A stretch of DNA of 64,000 nt, from positions 1,364,001 to 1,428,000 of the forward strand of contig NZ_JACCKX010000001.1 in the NCBI RefSeq assembly GCF_013423955.1, written 5' to 3'. The notes below the pieces were generated by a model that was not told the origin of the DNA, ran no database searches, and saw only the letters and a program-made list of their open reading frames with translations. A program made the translations under genes and the position numbers. This document shows, piece by piece, positions 1 through 9,265 of this stretch. The stretch's first letter is position 1; each line of letters starts with the position of its first letter. Source of the stretch: Ottowia beijingensis (GTDB taxonomy: Bacteria > Pseudomonadota > Gammaproteobacteria > Burkholderiales > Burkholderiaceae_C).

Positions 1-2
1 AG

Positions 3-98
3 TTCTGCGGCACCGACCACACCACCATGCGCTTCGACACCGTGGTGCATGCGCCGGCCGCGTTCGAGGCCGCGCTGGCGGCGGAGGTCGCGCCATGA
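3..98 (+). CDS. coxB: cytochrome c oxidase subunit II, C-terminal end (partial at window edge)
   Basis: Only the last 31 residues are in the window. They include CGTDHTTM, matching the end of the CuA-binding motif (Cys, His and Met ligands) of haem-copper oxidase subunit II, which receives electrons from cytochrome c in the periplasm. The stop overlaps the next start (ATGA at 95-98), so it is translationally coupled to ctaD. The identification rests on this short motif plus the following subunit I gene. Confidence 0.75.
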   Translation, partial: FCGTDHTTMRFDTVVHAPAAFEAALAAEVAP

Positions 99-2095
99 AC
101 CCGCGCCACGACGCGCTGCCCTACGACGACGATGCCCGCGCCGTCAGCCCGCTGCGGCGCCACGCGGCGCTGTCGCGCGTGTGGGCCACCGGGCGCGGCT
201 GGCGCACGCTGGCCTCGGTCAACCACAACCAGCTCGGCATCCGCTTCCTGGTGGCGTCGTTCGTGTTCTTCGCCATCGGCGGGCTGCTGGCGATGCTGAT
301 CCGCGCGCAACTGGCCACGCCGGGCGCGGCCTTCCTGGGGCCGGACATCTACAACCAGGTGTTCACCATGCACGGCACGGTGATGATGTTCCTGTTCTCC
401 ATTCCGGTGCTGGAGGGGCTGGCCATCTACCTGCTGCCCAAGCTGCTGGGCGCGCGCGACATGGCGTTTCCGCGCCTGACGGCGTTCGGCTTCTGGTGCT
501 ACATCCTGGGCGGCACCATCATCGTCGGCTCGATGCTGTTCGCCGCCGCGCCGGACAGCGGCTGGTTCATGTACACGCCGCTGTCGTCCAACGCGCATTC
601 GCCCGGCATCCACTCCGACGTGTGGCTGCTCGGCGTGACCTTCGTCGAGATCTCGGCCGTGAGCTTCGCGGTGGAGACGCTGACCTCGATCCTCAAGCTG
701 CGCGCGCCCGGCATGTCGCTGGAGCGCATGCCGATCCTGGCCTGGTACATCCTGGGCGCGGCGGCGATGATGCTGGTGGGCTTTCCGCCGCTGATCCTGG
801 GCTCGATCCTGCTGGAGCTGGAGCGCGCCGCCGGCCTGCCCTTCTTCGATCCGGCGCGCGGCGGCGACGCGCTGCTGTGGCAGCACCTGTTCTGGCTGTT
901 CGGCCACCCCGAGGTCTACATCATCCTGCTGCCGGCGGCGGGCTGCCTGTCGACCATCATCCCGGTGTTCGCGCGGCGGCCGCTGGTGGGCTACGTGGCG
1001 GTGATCGTGGCCATCGTCGGCATGGTGTTCCTCAGCATGGGCATCTGGGTGCACCACATGTTCACGGTGGGCATTCCGCACCTGGCGCTGGCGTTCTTCT
1101 CGCTGGCCAGCGTGGCGGTGGCGGTGCCCACGGCGGTGCAGGTGTTCGCCTGGCTGGGCACGCTGGCCAGCGGCACGCCGCGCTGGCGGCTGCCGATGCT
1201 GTTCGTCAGCGGCTTCTTCATCGTCTTCGTGTGTGGCGGCCTCACCGGCGTGATGCTGGCCATCGTGCCCTTCAACACGCAGGCGCACGACAGCTACTTC
1301 GTGGTGGCACACCTGCACTACGTGCTGACGGGCGGGCTGATCTTTCCGCTGCTGGCCGGCATCTACTACTGGCTGCCGCACCGCACCGGGCGCCTGCCGG
1401 GCCAGGGGCTGGCGGTGGCCGGGTTCTGGACGCTGGTGACGGGTTTCACCGCCACCTTCTTCCTCATGCACCTCACCGGGCTGCTGGGCATGCCGAGGCG
1501 CATCTACACCTACCGCGACGGCGACGGCTGGACGGCGCTGAACCTGCTGTCGTCGGTGGGCGGCTTCGTGCTCACCATCGGCTTCGCCATCATCGCCATC
1601 GACATCATCCTGCAGCTGCGCGGCGGCCGCCGCTACCGGCGCGACCCATGGGACGCCGGCACGCTGGAATGGGCCACGCCCACGCCGCCGCCGCTGTACA
1701 CCTTCGGTTCTCTGCCGCAGGTGGACCGCCGCGCCGACCAGCTTCAGCCCGCCACGCTGGGGCCGCAACTGGCGGCCGGCCAGGGCTACCTGGGCGGCAC
1801 GCGCCACGGCTGGCAGGAAACGCTGGGCGTGGAGATGGCGTCCGGCCGCATCGACCAGTTCATCGTGCTGCCGCGCAGCACCTGGGTGCCGCTGTGGCAG
1901 GCGCTGCTGGTGTGCGCGGTGGTGCTGTGCCTGCTGTTCAAGCTGTATGCGGCGGCCGGTGTCCTGGCCCTGGCGGCGGCGGCCGGCTTCGTGTGGGGCG
2001 CGCGCGACGCCGGCCTGCCGCACGACCACGGCGCGCTGCCCATCGGCCGCGGGCAGCACGCGCTGCCGCACACCGAGGCCGCGCAGCCGCCGCCG
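95..2095 (+). CDS. ctaD: cytochrome c oxidase subunit I (3' end lost at a junction)
   Basis: Catalytic subunit of an aa3/caa3-type haem-copper oxidase, an inner-membrane proton-pumping terminal oxidase. All hallmark residues are visible: H93 in the MHGTVM segment, the GHPEVY loop with the cross-linked His/Tyr pair (H270, Y274), the CuB pair H319/H320, and HDSYFVVAHLHY with haem ligands H405/H407. About twelve membrane segments are followed by a tail of roughly 120 residues with further hydrophobic stretches, as in oxidases where subunit I is fused to a subunit III-like part. Recognisable oxidase sequence stops near 2090, where the frame runs into a PQQ-dehydrogenase fragment, so the normal C terminus is missing. 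It starts inside the coxB stop codon. Confidence 0.85.
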
Positions 2096-3241
2096 CAACG
2101 CCGCCGCCGACCAGTACGGCGGCGACCGCACGGCGGCCGAGGACGCCTTCACCTCGGCCGTGGTGGCGCTCGACATGCACACCGGCAACACGCGCTGGCA
2201 CGTCAACACCGTGCACCACGACCTGTGGGACTACGACCTGGGCGCGCAGCCCTGGTGACCGACATCGACGTCGACGGCACGCCACGCCGCGTGGTGGTGC
2301 AGGGCACCAAGACCGGCTCGGTGTTCGTGCTGGACGCGCGCACCGGCGAGGCCGTCAAGCCGGTGCAGGAGCGCCCGGTGCCCGCCGGCACGCTGCCGGG
2401 CGAGCGCTACGCGCCGACGCAGCCGCAATCGGTCGGCATGCCCAACTTCGCCGGCATGCCCGGCCCCGAGCCCGAGGTGCTGACCGAGGCCAACAGCTTC
2501 GGCCTGACGCCCATCGACGCCGCGCTGTGCCGCATCGCCTTCCGCCAGATGGAGTACGAGGGCATGTACACGCCGCCGAGCGAGAACCCGGGCGGCATCC
2601 TGCTGTTTCCCGGCATCGTGGGCGGCATGAACTGGGGCGGGCTGGCGGTCGATCCCCAGGCGCAGCTGCTCATCACCAACCACAGCCGCCTGCCGAACCG
2701 CATCACGCTGACGCCGCGCGCGGGTGGAGGACCGGGCGCTGGGCGACGGCGGCGCGCGCGCCGACCAGCGCATTGCGCCGCAGGCCGGCACGCCCTATGG
2801 CGTGGCGCGGCCCAACTGGATGTCGCCGCTGCAGGTGCCCTGCATCGACCGGCCCTGGGGCTTTCTGTCGGCCACCGACGTGCGCAGCGGCCGGCTGCTG
2901 TGGTCGCGCCCCTGGGCACCGGCTTCGACACCGGGCCGCTGGGCATCCCGACGCGGCTGAAGATCAGCATCGGCACGCCCAACCTCGGCGGCGCGGTGGT
3001 GACGCGCTCGGGCCTCACCTTCATCGCCGCCGCGCAGGACAACTACCTGCGCGCCTTCGACACCCGAAGCGGCGAGCTGCTGTGGGAAGGGCGCCTGCCC
3101 GCCGGCGCCCAGGCATCGGCCATGACCTACATGCACCAGGGGCGGCAGTACGTGGCCATTGCCGCCGGCGGCCACGCGCGCTTTGAAACCAAGCTGGGCG
3201 ACAGCCTGGTGGTGTTCGCCCTGCCCCAAGGCGGCCGCTGA
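2094..3241 (+). pseudogene. 3' part of a membrane PQQ-dependent dehydrogenase (glucose/quinate/shikimate family)
   Basis: The fragment begins near 2094 with a segment ending VVALDMHTGNTRW and TVHHDLWDYDLGAQP. It continues through PNWMSPLQ and GTPNLGGAV and ends with a complete C terminus (ETKLGDSLVVFALPQ). This is the beta-propeller of quinoprotein dehydrogenases that oxidise sugars or quinate in the periplasm and feed ubiquinone. The membrane anchor and first half of the propeller are absent. Reading frame changes near 2255, 2722 and 2905; each is repaired by one C or one CG, so these three look like sequence errors. The missing 5' half and the in-frame joint to ctaD are a separate, larger lesion. 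Confidence 0.75.
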
Positions 3242-3250
3242 CGCCTACCG

Positions 3251-5521
3251 CTACAGCTGGCCCAGCGCCGCCTTCACGTCGGCCACGCTGAGGATTTCGC
3301 TCAGCACGATGGGCGGCTTGCCGGGCGCCTGCAGCACGTACACCGGCACGCCGCTGCGGCCGAGCTTGTTCAGTTCGGCGGTGATGGTGGCGTCGCGCCG
3401 CGTCCAGTCGGCGCGGAAGGTCTGCACCTTGGCAGCGTCGAACGCGTTCAGCACCTCGTCGTTGGCCAGCGTGGTCTTCTTGTTGTACTGGCAGGTCACG
3501 CACCAGGCGGCGGTGAAGTCGACGAACACCGGCTGGCCGGTGCCCAGCACGGCCTGCACGCGCTCGCGCGACCAGGGTTGCCAGCGCTCGCCCGCCGCCG
3601 CTGCGGCCTGCGCTGCGGGCAGCGCCGTGTGGATGACGTTCGGGCCGATGGTGGCCAGCAGGAAAGCGCCGAACGCTACCGAAAGCGAAGCAATCAGCAG
3701 GCGCGTGCGGCCCTGCAGGCCGAACGCCCACAGCACCAGCGCCAGCGTCACCAGCAGCGCCAGCAGCGCGCCCGCGCCGTCGATGCCGGTCTGCTGGCCC
3801 AGCACCCACAGCAGCCACACCGCGGTGCCGAACATCGGGAAGGCCATGAACTTCTTGAACGTGTCCATCCACGCGCCGGGCCGCGGCAGCAGGCGCGCCA
3901 CCGCCGGCCACCAGCTGGCCGCCAGGTAAGGCAAGGCCATGCCGAAACCGAGCGCGGCGAACACCGCCAGCGCCTGCCACGCCGGCAGCGCCACCGCCAG
4001 CCCCAGCGAGGCGCCCATGAACGGCGCCGTACAGGGCGAGGCCACGGCCACCGCCAGCACGCCGGAAAGCAGCGAATCGGCCACCGGGTGCCGCGCCTGC
4101 AGCGAGGCCACGCTGCTGGGCAGGAAGTGGCCGAACTCGAACACGCCCGCCAGGTTCAGCCCGATCACGGTGAACAGCACGGTGAGGCCCGCCACCACGC
4201 CCGGCGACTGCAACTGGAAGCCCCAGCCCAGCTGCTGCCCGGCCGCGCGCAGCGCCAGCATCAGCGCCCCCAGCGCCAGGAACGACAGCACCACGCCCGC
4301 CGTGTAGGCCAGCCCGCTGATGCGGTGGGCACGCCGGTCGTCGGCATGGCGGGTGAAGCCAAGCACCTTGATCGCCAGCACCGGGAACACGCAGGGCATC
4401 AGGTTCAGCACCATGCCGCCGATGACGGCGCCCAGGAGCGCGAGCAGGAAGGTGACCGTGGGCACCGACGTGTTGGCAGCAGACGCAGGCACCGCGGCTG
4501 TGCCCGCGGCGCTGGCATTGGCATTGGCATTGGCATTGGCCGCCAGCGCGGCCTCCAGCGCGGGCGACACCACCGCCACCGGCGCCACGGCGGGCCAGGC
4601 GCCCTTGACCGGCGCGTCGGCGCGCCAGCCCTGCGCCTGGTCGGCCGTCACCAGCACCAGCGGCATGGTCTCGGGCGCATCGGCGCGGTCGGGCGATACC
4701 GGAATGTCGGCCGTCCACACCGCGCCGTCCCAGTGCTGGCTCCACGTCCTGGGGCCGACCGGCTCGCCCGGCCTGGCGGGCGTGGCGGCCGTGACCACGA
4801 TGTTGGGCGTCTCCGGGAAGAACTCCAGCGTCTGCCCCTGCACGCTGGCGGGCAGGCCGGCCACGCGCACCGCCAGGCGCTGGCCGCCGTCGGTCAGCTC
4901 GATCTGGTGCTCACCGGTCACGCTGGTCGGCTGGGCCTTCAGCGCCGCGTCGAATGCCGCGCCGTGCAGCGCGGTGGAACTGCGCAGCGGCAGCTGCAGC
5001 GCGAATTCGCCGTCCTGCGGAATGCACTCCTGCCGGCACACCAGCCAGCTGGCCTTCAGCTTGACTTCCAGCGCGTCGGCCAGCGGCGAGGGCTTGTATT
5101 CGGGCGTGATGATCAGCGGCACCGGCAGCAGCACCGTGCCGTCGTAGCCGTAGTTGGCCAGGTGGCCGATGGGGAACTTGGCCGGCAGCGGCCAGGCCAC
5201 ATCGCCCGCCATCACGCCGGGCGGCAGCGTCCAGTGCAGCTCGGTCGGCATGCCGGAATCGCCGGCGTTCTTCCAGTAGGTGTGCCAGTCCTTGGCGTGC
5301 GTCAGCTGCAGGCCCACCCACACCGGCTGGCCGGCGGCCGCCTCGGGCGTCTGGCCGATGGGCACGCCCTGCGGCGCATGGGCCAGCAGCGTGGCCACCA
5401 CCTGGTCGGTGCGCACCTCGGATTTGGGAAGATTCTGGGCCTGAGCCGGCGCCCACAGGGCGCCAACAGCTATCAATAAGGAAGCATAGAAGCGGGAGAC
5501 CAGAGCGCGCATCGAATTCAT
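3251..5521 (-). CDS. dsbD: thiol:disulfide interchange protein DsbD
   Basis: Passes reducing power from cytoplasmic thioredoxin across the inner membrane to periplasmic DsbC/CcmG-type partners. About 756 residues: signal peptide ending in APAQAQ, N-terminal immunoglobulin-like DsbD-alpha domain with a Cys pair (LVCRQEC), an Asn-Ala linker, eight membrane helices with the conserved central cysteines (MPCVFP and ASPCTAPF), and a C-terminal thioredoxin domain with WCVTC (C674/C677). The ATG at 5521 gives a good signal peptide; ATG 5512 and a more upstream TTG are possible, and no convincing ribosome site is visible. The signal-peptide codons contain a core of repeat family R3. The gene is unbroken and convergent with the fragment to its left. 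Confidence 0.92.
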   Translation of the reverse strand: MNSMRALVSRFYASLLIAVGALWAPAQAQNLPKSEVRTDQVVATLLAHAPQGVPIGQTPEAAAGQPVWVGLQLTHAKDWHTYWKNAGDSGMPTELHWTLPPGVMAGDVAWPLPAKFPIGHLANYGYDGTVLLPVPLIITPEYKPSPLADALEVKLKASWLVCRQECIPQDGEFALQLPLRSSTALHGAAFDAALKAQPTSVTGEHQIELTDGGQRLAVRVAGLPASVQGQTLEFFPETPNIVVTAATPARPGEPVGPRTWSQHWDGAVWTADIPVSPDRADAPETMPLVLVTADQAQGWRADAPVKGAWPAVAPVAVVSPALEAALAANANANANASAAGTAAVPASAANTSVPTVTFLLALLGAVIGGMVLNLMPCVFPVLAIKVLGFTRHADDRRAHRISGLAYTAGVVLSFLALGALMLALRAAGQQLGWGFQLQSPGVVAGLTVLFTVIGLNLAGVFEFGHFLPSSVASLQARHPVADSLLSGVLAVAVASPCTAPFMGASLGLAVALPAWQALAVFAALGFGMALPYLAASWWPAVARLLPRPGAWMDTFKKFMAFPMFGTAVWLLWVLGQQTGIDGAGALLALLVTLALVLWAFGLQGRTRLLIASLSVAFGAFLLATIGPNVIHTALPAAQAAAAAGERWQPWSRERVQAVLGTGQPVFVDFTAAWCVTCQYNKKTTLANDEVLNAFDAAKVQTFRADWTRRDATITAELNKLGRSGVPVYVLQAPGKPPIVLSEILSVADVKAALGQL
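4515..4538. repeat. hexanucleotide tandem repeat (GCATTG x4) inside dsbD
   Basis: Four perfect GCATTG units encode alternating Asn-Ala residues in the linker between the alpha domain and the membrane domain of DsbD. Copy-number change would keep the frame and alter only linker length. Confidence 0.85.
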
Positions 5522-5726
5522 CAGGGCAAACACAGGCAACAGGTTGGGAGCCGCCACGGGGCCGGAAGTTCCGCCGTCCGACAACCGGAGCGGGCGATGT
5601 CCTACAGGCCCGGGGCAGCGCGAACGCCGCCGATGTGGTATTTTGCGGTTTCACCGAAGTTCTGGTTCGACCATCACGGCAGCCCGCAGGCGGTGCTGCC
5701 GCACCGCCTGGAAGGAGACGCCAGCG

Positions 5727-6976
5727 ATGCGATTGTCCACCACACCCCTGGACGCCGCCCTGTCCCCCTGGGCCGAGCGCCTGCGCCAGCGCCTGAACCT
5801 GCCGCTGCTGGTGCGCTGGAGCGGCGGCAGCGGCTTGCGCCTGGGCGATTTCGAGCAGCCGCGTGTCGTCGTGGACGTGCGCGACGCGGCCGGCGCGGCG
5901 GCGCTGCTCACCCCTCGCTCGACCACCTGGGCCGCGCCTACGTCGAAGGCCACATCGACGTGAGCGGCACCGCGCACGACATCATGGACATGGCGCACCG
6001 CTTGGCCGTGGCTGGCAGCAGTGCCGACGGCCAGCCCGGCTGGGTGCAGCGCATTGCCCACCGCGTGGCCGACGCCGTGAGCCACACGCGCGCCGAAGAC
6101 CGCGCCGCCATCCAGTACCACTACGACGTCTCCAACGCCTTCTACGCCGAGTGGCTGGACCCGGCGATGGTGTATTCCTGCGCCTACTTCGAGCGGGGCG
6201 ACGAGACGCTGGCCGCCGCGCAGCAGCAGAAGATCGACCACATCCTGACCAAGCTGCGCCTGCAGCCGGGCCAGACGCTGCTGGACATCGGCTGCGGCTG
6301 GGGTGCGCTGGTGCTGCGGGCGGCTCAAGCGTTCGGCGCGCGCTGCGTCGGCATCACGCTGTCGCAGAACCAGTTCGAGCTGGCCACCGAGCGCGTGCGC
6401 GCCGCCGGACTGGGCGACCGCATCGACATCCGCCTGCAGGACTACCGCGACGTGCGCGGCCCGTTCGACCGCATCAGCAGCGTCGGCATGTTCGAGCACG
6501 TGGGGCTGAAGAACCTGGCCAGCTACTTCCGCATCGTCCGCAACCTGCTGGCACCCGACGGCTGGGCGCTGAACCACGGCATCACCTCCAGCGACGCGCA
6601 CAACGGCGAGACCCGCTACGGCGGTGGCCAGTTCATCGGCCGCTACGTGTTCCCGCAGGGCGAGCTGCCGCACATCGGCACCGTGATGACGGCGCTGCAG
6701 GAAGGCGGGCTGGAGCCGTTCGACGCCGAAAGCCTGCGCCGCCACTACGCGCGCACCCTGCAGTGCTGGAGCGAGGCCTTCGAAGCGAAAACCGAGCGCC
6801 TGAAAGCCCTGGTGCCCGAGAAGACCTGGCGCATCTGGCGCATGTACCTGGTGGGCTGCCAGTGGGCTTTCGAACACGACGAGCTGTCGCTGTTCCAGGT
6901 GCTGTGCCGGCGCGCCGGTCAGCCGGCGGCCACGCTGCCCTGGTCGCGGCGCTGGGTGTACGGCGGCGCGCGCTGA
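5727..6976 (+). CDS. cfa: cyclopropane-fatty-acyl-phospholipid synthase family protein (one frameshift)
   Basis: SAM-dependent methyltransferase that converts cis double bonds of membrane phospholipids to cyclopropanes. ATG 5727 follows an AAGGAGA site at 5712-5718. The frame breaks near 5912; one extra C in the CCCC run restores a 416-residue protein. After the break come AIQYHYDVSN, the MVYSCAYF segment, the SAM-binding LLDIGCGWG, the FEHVG segment, and a normal C terminus. The size is typical of the family. It is convergent with the Bug gene and they share a strong hairpin. The frameshift is most likely an error. Confidence 0.88.
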
Positions 6977-6990
6977 CCGCCCCACCAACG

Positions 6991-7016
6991 ACAAGGCGGC
7001 CCGCGGGCCGCCTTGT
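6991..7016. terminator. bidirectional hairpin terminator between cfa and a Bug gene
   Basis: A perfect 26-base palindrome (arms ACAAGGCGGCCCG) lies between two convergent stop codons. There is no long T-tract, but position and symmetry fit a shared terminator. Confidence 0.7.
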
Positions 7017-7036
7017 CGCCGAGCGCATCGATCGAC

Positions 7037-8008
7037 TCAATCCAGCGTGATCTTCAGGTCCTTGATCAGCTTGTGCCAGCGCGTGACTTCGGACTTCAGC
7101 AGCGCGCCATATTCGGCCGGCGTGCTGCCCACGGGCTCGACGCCGAACTCGATCAGCTTCTGCTTCACGGCCGGCTGGTCGATGGCCGCCTTGACCTGCT
7201 TCTGCAGCGCACTCACCACGTCGGCCGGCACGCCCGCGGGCGCCACCAGGCCGACCAGCGCGGCGGCCTCAACGCCCTTGAAGCCCAGCTCGGCAAACGT
7301 CGGCACGTCGGGCAGCTGCGGCAGGCGCTTGTCGTTGGCCACGGCCAGCGCGCGCACCTTGCCGGACTTGATGAAGCCCGCACCGGCAGCCAGGTCGACC
7401 ATCATGGCCGGGATCTGCCCGCCCGCCAGATCGCCCAGCGCCGGCGCGGCGCCGCGGTAGGGGATGTGCACCATGTGCAGCCCGGCCTGCGTCTTGAGCA
7501 GTTCCATGGCCAGGTGGTGCGGGCTGCCGGCGCCGGCCGAGCCGTAGCTGAGCTTGCCGGGCGCCGCCTTGGCCTTGGCGATGAAGTCCTTGGCGTCCCT
7601 GGCGTCCGAGTTGGGGCCGACCACCAGGATCATCGGAAAGCGGCCCATCAGCGTGACGGGGGTCAGGTCCTTGTCGGGGTTGTAGGTGAGCTTGCTGTAC
7701 AGCGCCGAGTTGAACACCATGGTGCCGTTGTCGGCCGACAGCACGGTGTAGCCGTCGGGCGCCGCGCGCGCCACGTCGGACGCGGCGATGGCCGTGTTGC
7801 CGCCCGGCTTGTTCTCGATGGTGACGGGCTGGCCGATGTGGGTGGACAGCTGCTGGCCGATGGTGCGGGCCAGGAAGTCGGAGCCGCCGCCGGCCGGATA
7901 CGGCACCAGCCAGCGGATGGGCTTGGACGGATAGGTCTGCGCGGCAGCGGTGGTGGCACCCAGTGCCAGGGGCAGCGCGACGAGGGCGGCGGAGAGCAAA
8001 GACTTCAT
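7037..8008 (-). CDS. Bug/TctC family periplasmic substrate-binding protein
   Basis: Extracytoplasmic receptor of the tripartite tricarboxylate transporter type; Bug proteins capture small carboxylates or aromatic acids in the periplasm. 323 residues with a Sec signal peptide ending TTAAA-QTYP, the PSKPIRWLVPYPAGGGSD start, the IENKPGG segment and the PDVPTFAELG segment, all typical of the family. No TctA/TctB membrane subunits are nearby, as is usual for Burkholderiales orphan Bug genes. It is divergent from the iclR gene, with an operator-like region between them, so it is probably controlled by that regulator. Substrate unknown. Confidence 0.9.
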   Translation of the reverse strand: MKSLLSAALVALPLALGATTAAAQTYPSKPIRWLVPYPAGGGSDFLARTIGQQLSTHIGQPVTIENKPGGNTAIAASDVARAAPDGYTVLSADNGTMVFNSALYSKLTYNPDKDLTPVTLMGRFPMILVVGPNSDARDAKDFIAKAKAAPGKLSYGSAGAGSPHHLAMELLKTQAGLHMVHIPYRGAAPALGDLAGGQIPAMMVDLAAGAGFIKSGKVRALAVANDKRLPQLPDVPTFAELGFKGVEAAALVGLVAPAGVPADVVSALQKQVKAAIDQPAVKQKLIEFGVEPVGSTPAEYGALLKSEVTRWHKLIKDLKITLD

Positions 8009-8025
8009 GGTGAAAGGTTGATGCG

Positions 8026-8061
8026 GATCAAAACGCGTAATACTACTTCCCATTGCGCAAT
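8026..8061. promoter_or_regulatory. candidate IclR operator between Bug gene and iclR
   Basis: Contains GATCAAAACGCGTAAT (8026-8041) and the perfect palindrome ATTGCGCAAT (8052-8061). Nearly the same arrangement precedes the P450 gene at 11626-11665. The placement between a divergent regulator and target gene supports an operator; binding by IclR is inferred. Confidence 0.55.
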
Positions 8062-8096
8062 CGCTTCTCCGGATTTCTACCGATACGCTCCACCCC

Positions 8097-8917
8097 ATGA
8101 CGACCGCCCGAAAACGCCCCGCCCCGCCCCCGCCGAACCGCGCCGCCGCCGCGTGCAGTCTGCCGAGATGGGCATGAGCATCCTGAAGGCGCTGGCCCGG
8201 CTGGGCGGCGCGGCCAGCCTGACGGCCGTGGCGCAGGCGGTGGATGAAAGCACGGCCAAGGTGCACCGCTACATGGCCAGCCTGGTGGAGGAAGGCCTGG
8301 TGGCGCAGGACGCGGCCACGCAGCGCTACTTTCTGGGCCAGGAGGCCATCCACATCGGCCTGGCCGCGCTGCGCCAGTGCGACCCGGTGCGTGCCGGCGA
8401 GCCGGCGCTGGCGCGCCTGCGCGACGAGCTGGGCGTGACCTGCTTCATCGCCGTGATGGGCAACCAGGGCCCGACCATCCTGCGCATCGAGGAGCCGGCC
8501 CTGCCGGTGGTGGTGAACGTGCGCGCCGGCTCGGTGCTGCCGCTGCTGTGGTCGGCCACGGGGCAGGCGTTTCTGGCGTGGTCGGAGGGCGCGCAGATCG
8601 ACACGCAGGCGCGGCGCGACTGGGACGGCGCCACGCCGGTGCAGCGCGCGCAGCTCAAGGGCAAGGACCCGGTCGCGGGCCTGCGGGCGCGGGTGCGCGC
8701 GCAGGGCCTGTCGTCGGTCGAGGGCCTGCTGTCGCCCGGCATCAGCGCCGTGGCGGCACCGATCCGGCTGCACACCGGGCAGGTGGCGGCGGTGCTGACG
8801 GCGCTGGGCGCCGCAGGCGGCTTCGACGCCGCGCCGGAAGGCCGCATCGCCACGCGCGTGCGGCAGGAGGCGGATGCGATCAGCGCGGCGCTGGGGTTTG
8901 ACGGGGAGCGGGGCTGA
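8097..8917 (+). CDS. IclR family transcriptional regulator (one frameshift near the start)
   Basis: N-terminal winged helix (SILKALARLGGAASLTAVAQ through VHRYMASLVEEGLV) followed by an IclR effector domain (GVTCFIAVMGNQGPTILRIE, NVRAGSVLPLLWSATGQAF, GLSSVEGLLSPGISAVAAPI). 273 residues if one C is added to the CCCCC run near 8125, which joins ATG 8097 to the rest. Without that repair the first start in frame is GTG 8153 or ATG 8168. It sits divergently next to the Bug gene, the classical arrangement for a regulator of carboxylate uptake, and a similar operator precedes the P450 gene. Confidence 0.85.
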
Positions 8918-9042
8918 TACCGTTTTGCATTCGAAACAATGACAAATGACCGCGGCTGGCGCCGCATGACCAATGACGAATGCGCCATTGGTCATTGAAG
9001 CGCAGCGAAGTCATTGGTCATTCGTCATTCTTGAAAGCGATT
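8918..9042. repeat. interspersed repeat R2 (copy 1)
   Basis: Stretch rich in direct and inverted copies of AATGACNAATGAC and GAAGCGCAGCGAAGTCATT, directly after the iclR stop. Related copies are at 11693, 19746, 27914, 55448 and 58452. With the next two repeats it fills the gene-free stretch 8918-9265. Confidence 0.75.
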
Positions 9043-9072
9043 TCGTAGGAGGCGCTTTCAGGTCGACAGCGC

Positions 9073-9147
9073 TGTGGGAGCGGGCTGGCCCGCGATGGGG
9101 CGTGATGGTGAGATAAGGCGCTGCATCGCGGGCAAGCCGCTCCCACC
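9073..9147. repeat. REP-like palindrome R1 (copy 1)
   Basis: Arms close to GTGGGAGCGGGCTTGCCCGC and its complement, separated by about 30 bases. This copy lacks a T in one arm and a C in the other compared with other copies, matching the window-wide homopolymer loss. Confidence 0.8.
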
Positions 9148-9167
9148 AACGGCGTAACCCGAAAAAC

Positions 9168-9232
9168 ATGGGAGTATATGCCTGCAGCACCCGTCAGACG
9201 GGCGCTGCAGACGACCTATAGGGGAGTATAGG
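9168..9232. repeat. composite repeat R4 (copy 1)
   Basis: Two direct copies of a GGGGAGTATATGC-like box flank a GC-rich hairpin core (CACCCGTCAGACGGGCGCTG). Other copies are at 20353-20420 and 37051-37117. It lies downstream of the P450 gene. Confidence 0.7.
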
Positions 9233-9265
9233 CCGCGCAGCACCCCACCCCACCGCCTGCAACGC

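Noticed and set aside
95..3241. A single 1048-residue fused oxidase-dehydrogenase protein
   Set aside because: The middle is nonsense in this frame (Arg/His/Pro-rich), and conserved dehydrogenase pieces lie in two different frames. It is a junction plus frameshifts, not a real fusion enzyme.
3578..5479. A 633-residue open frame opposite dsbD
   Set aside because: Gln/Arg/His-rich shadow of DsbD without any recognisable domain.
8918..9232. CRISPR-like array of repeats
   Set aside because: The repeats are palindromic elements of different families with irregular spacing, and no cas genes are present.
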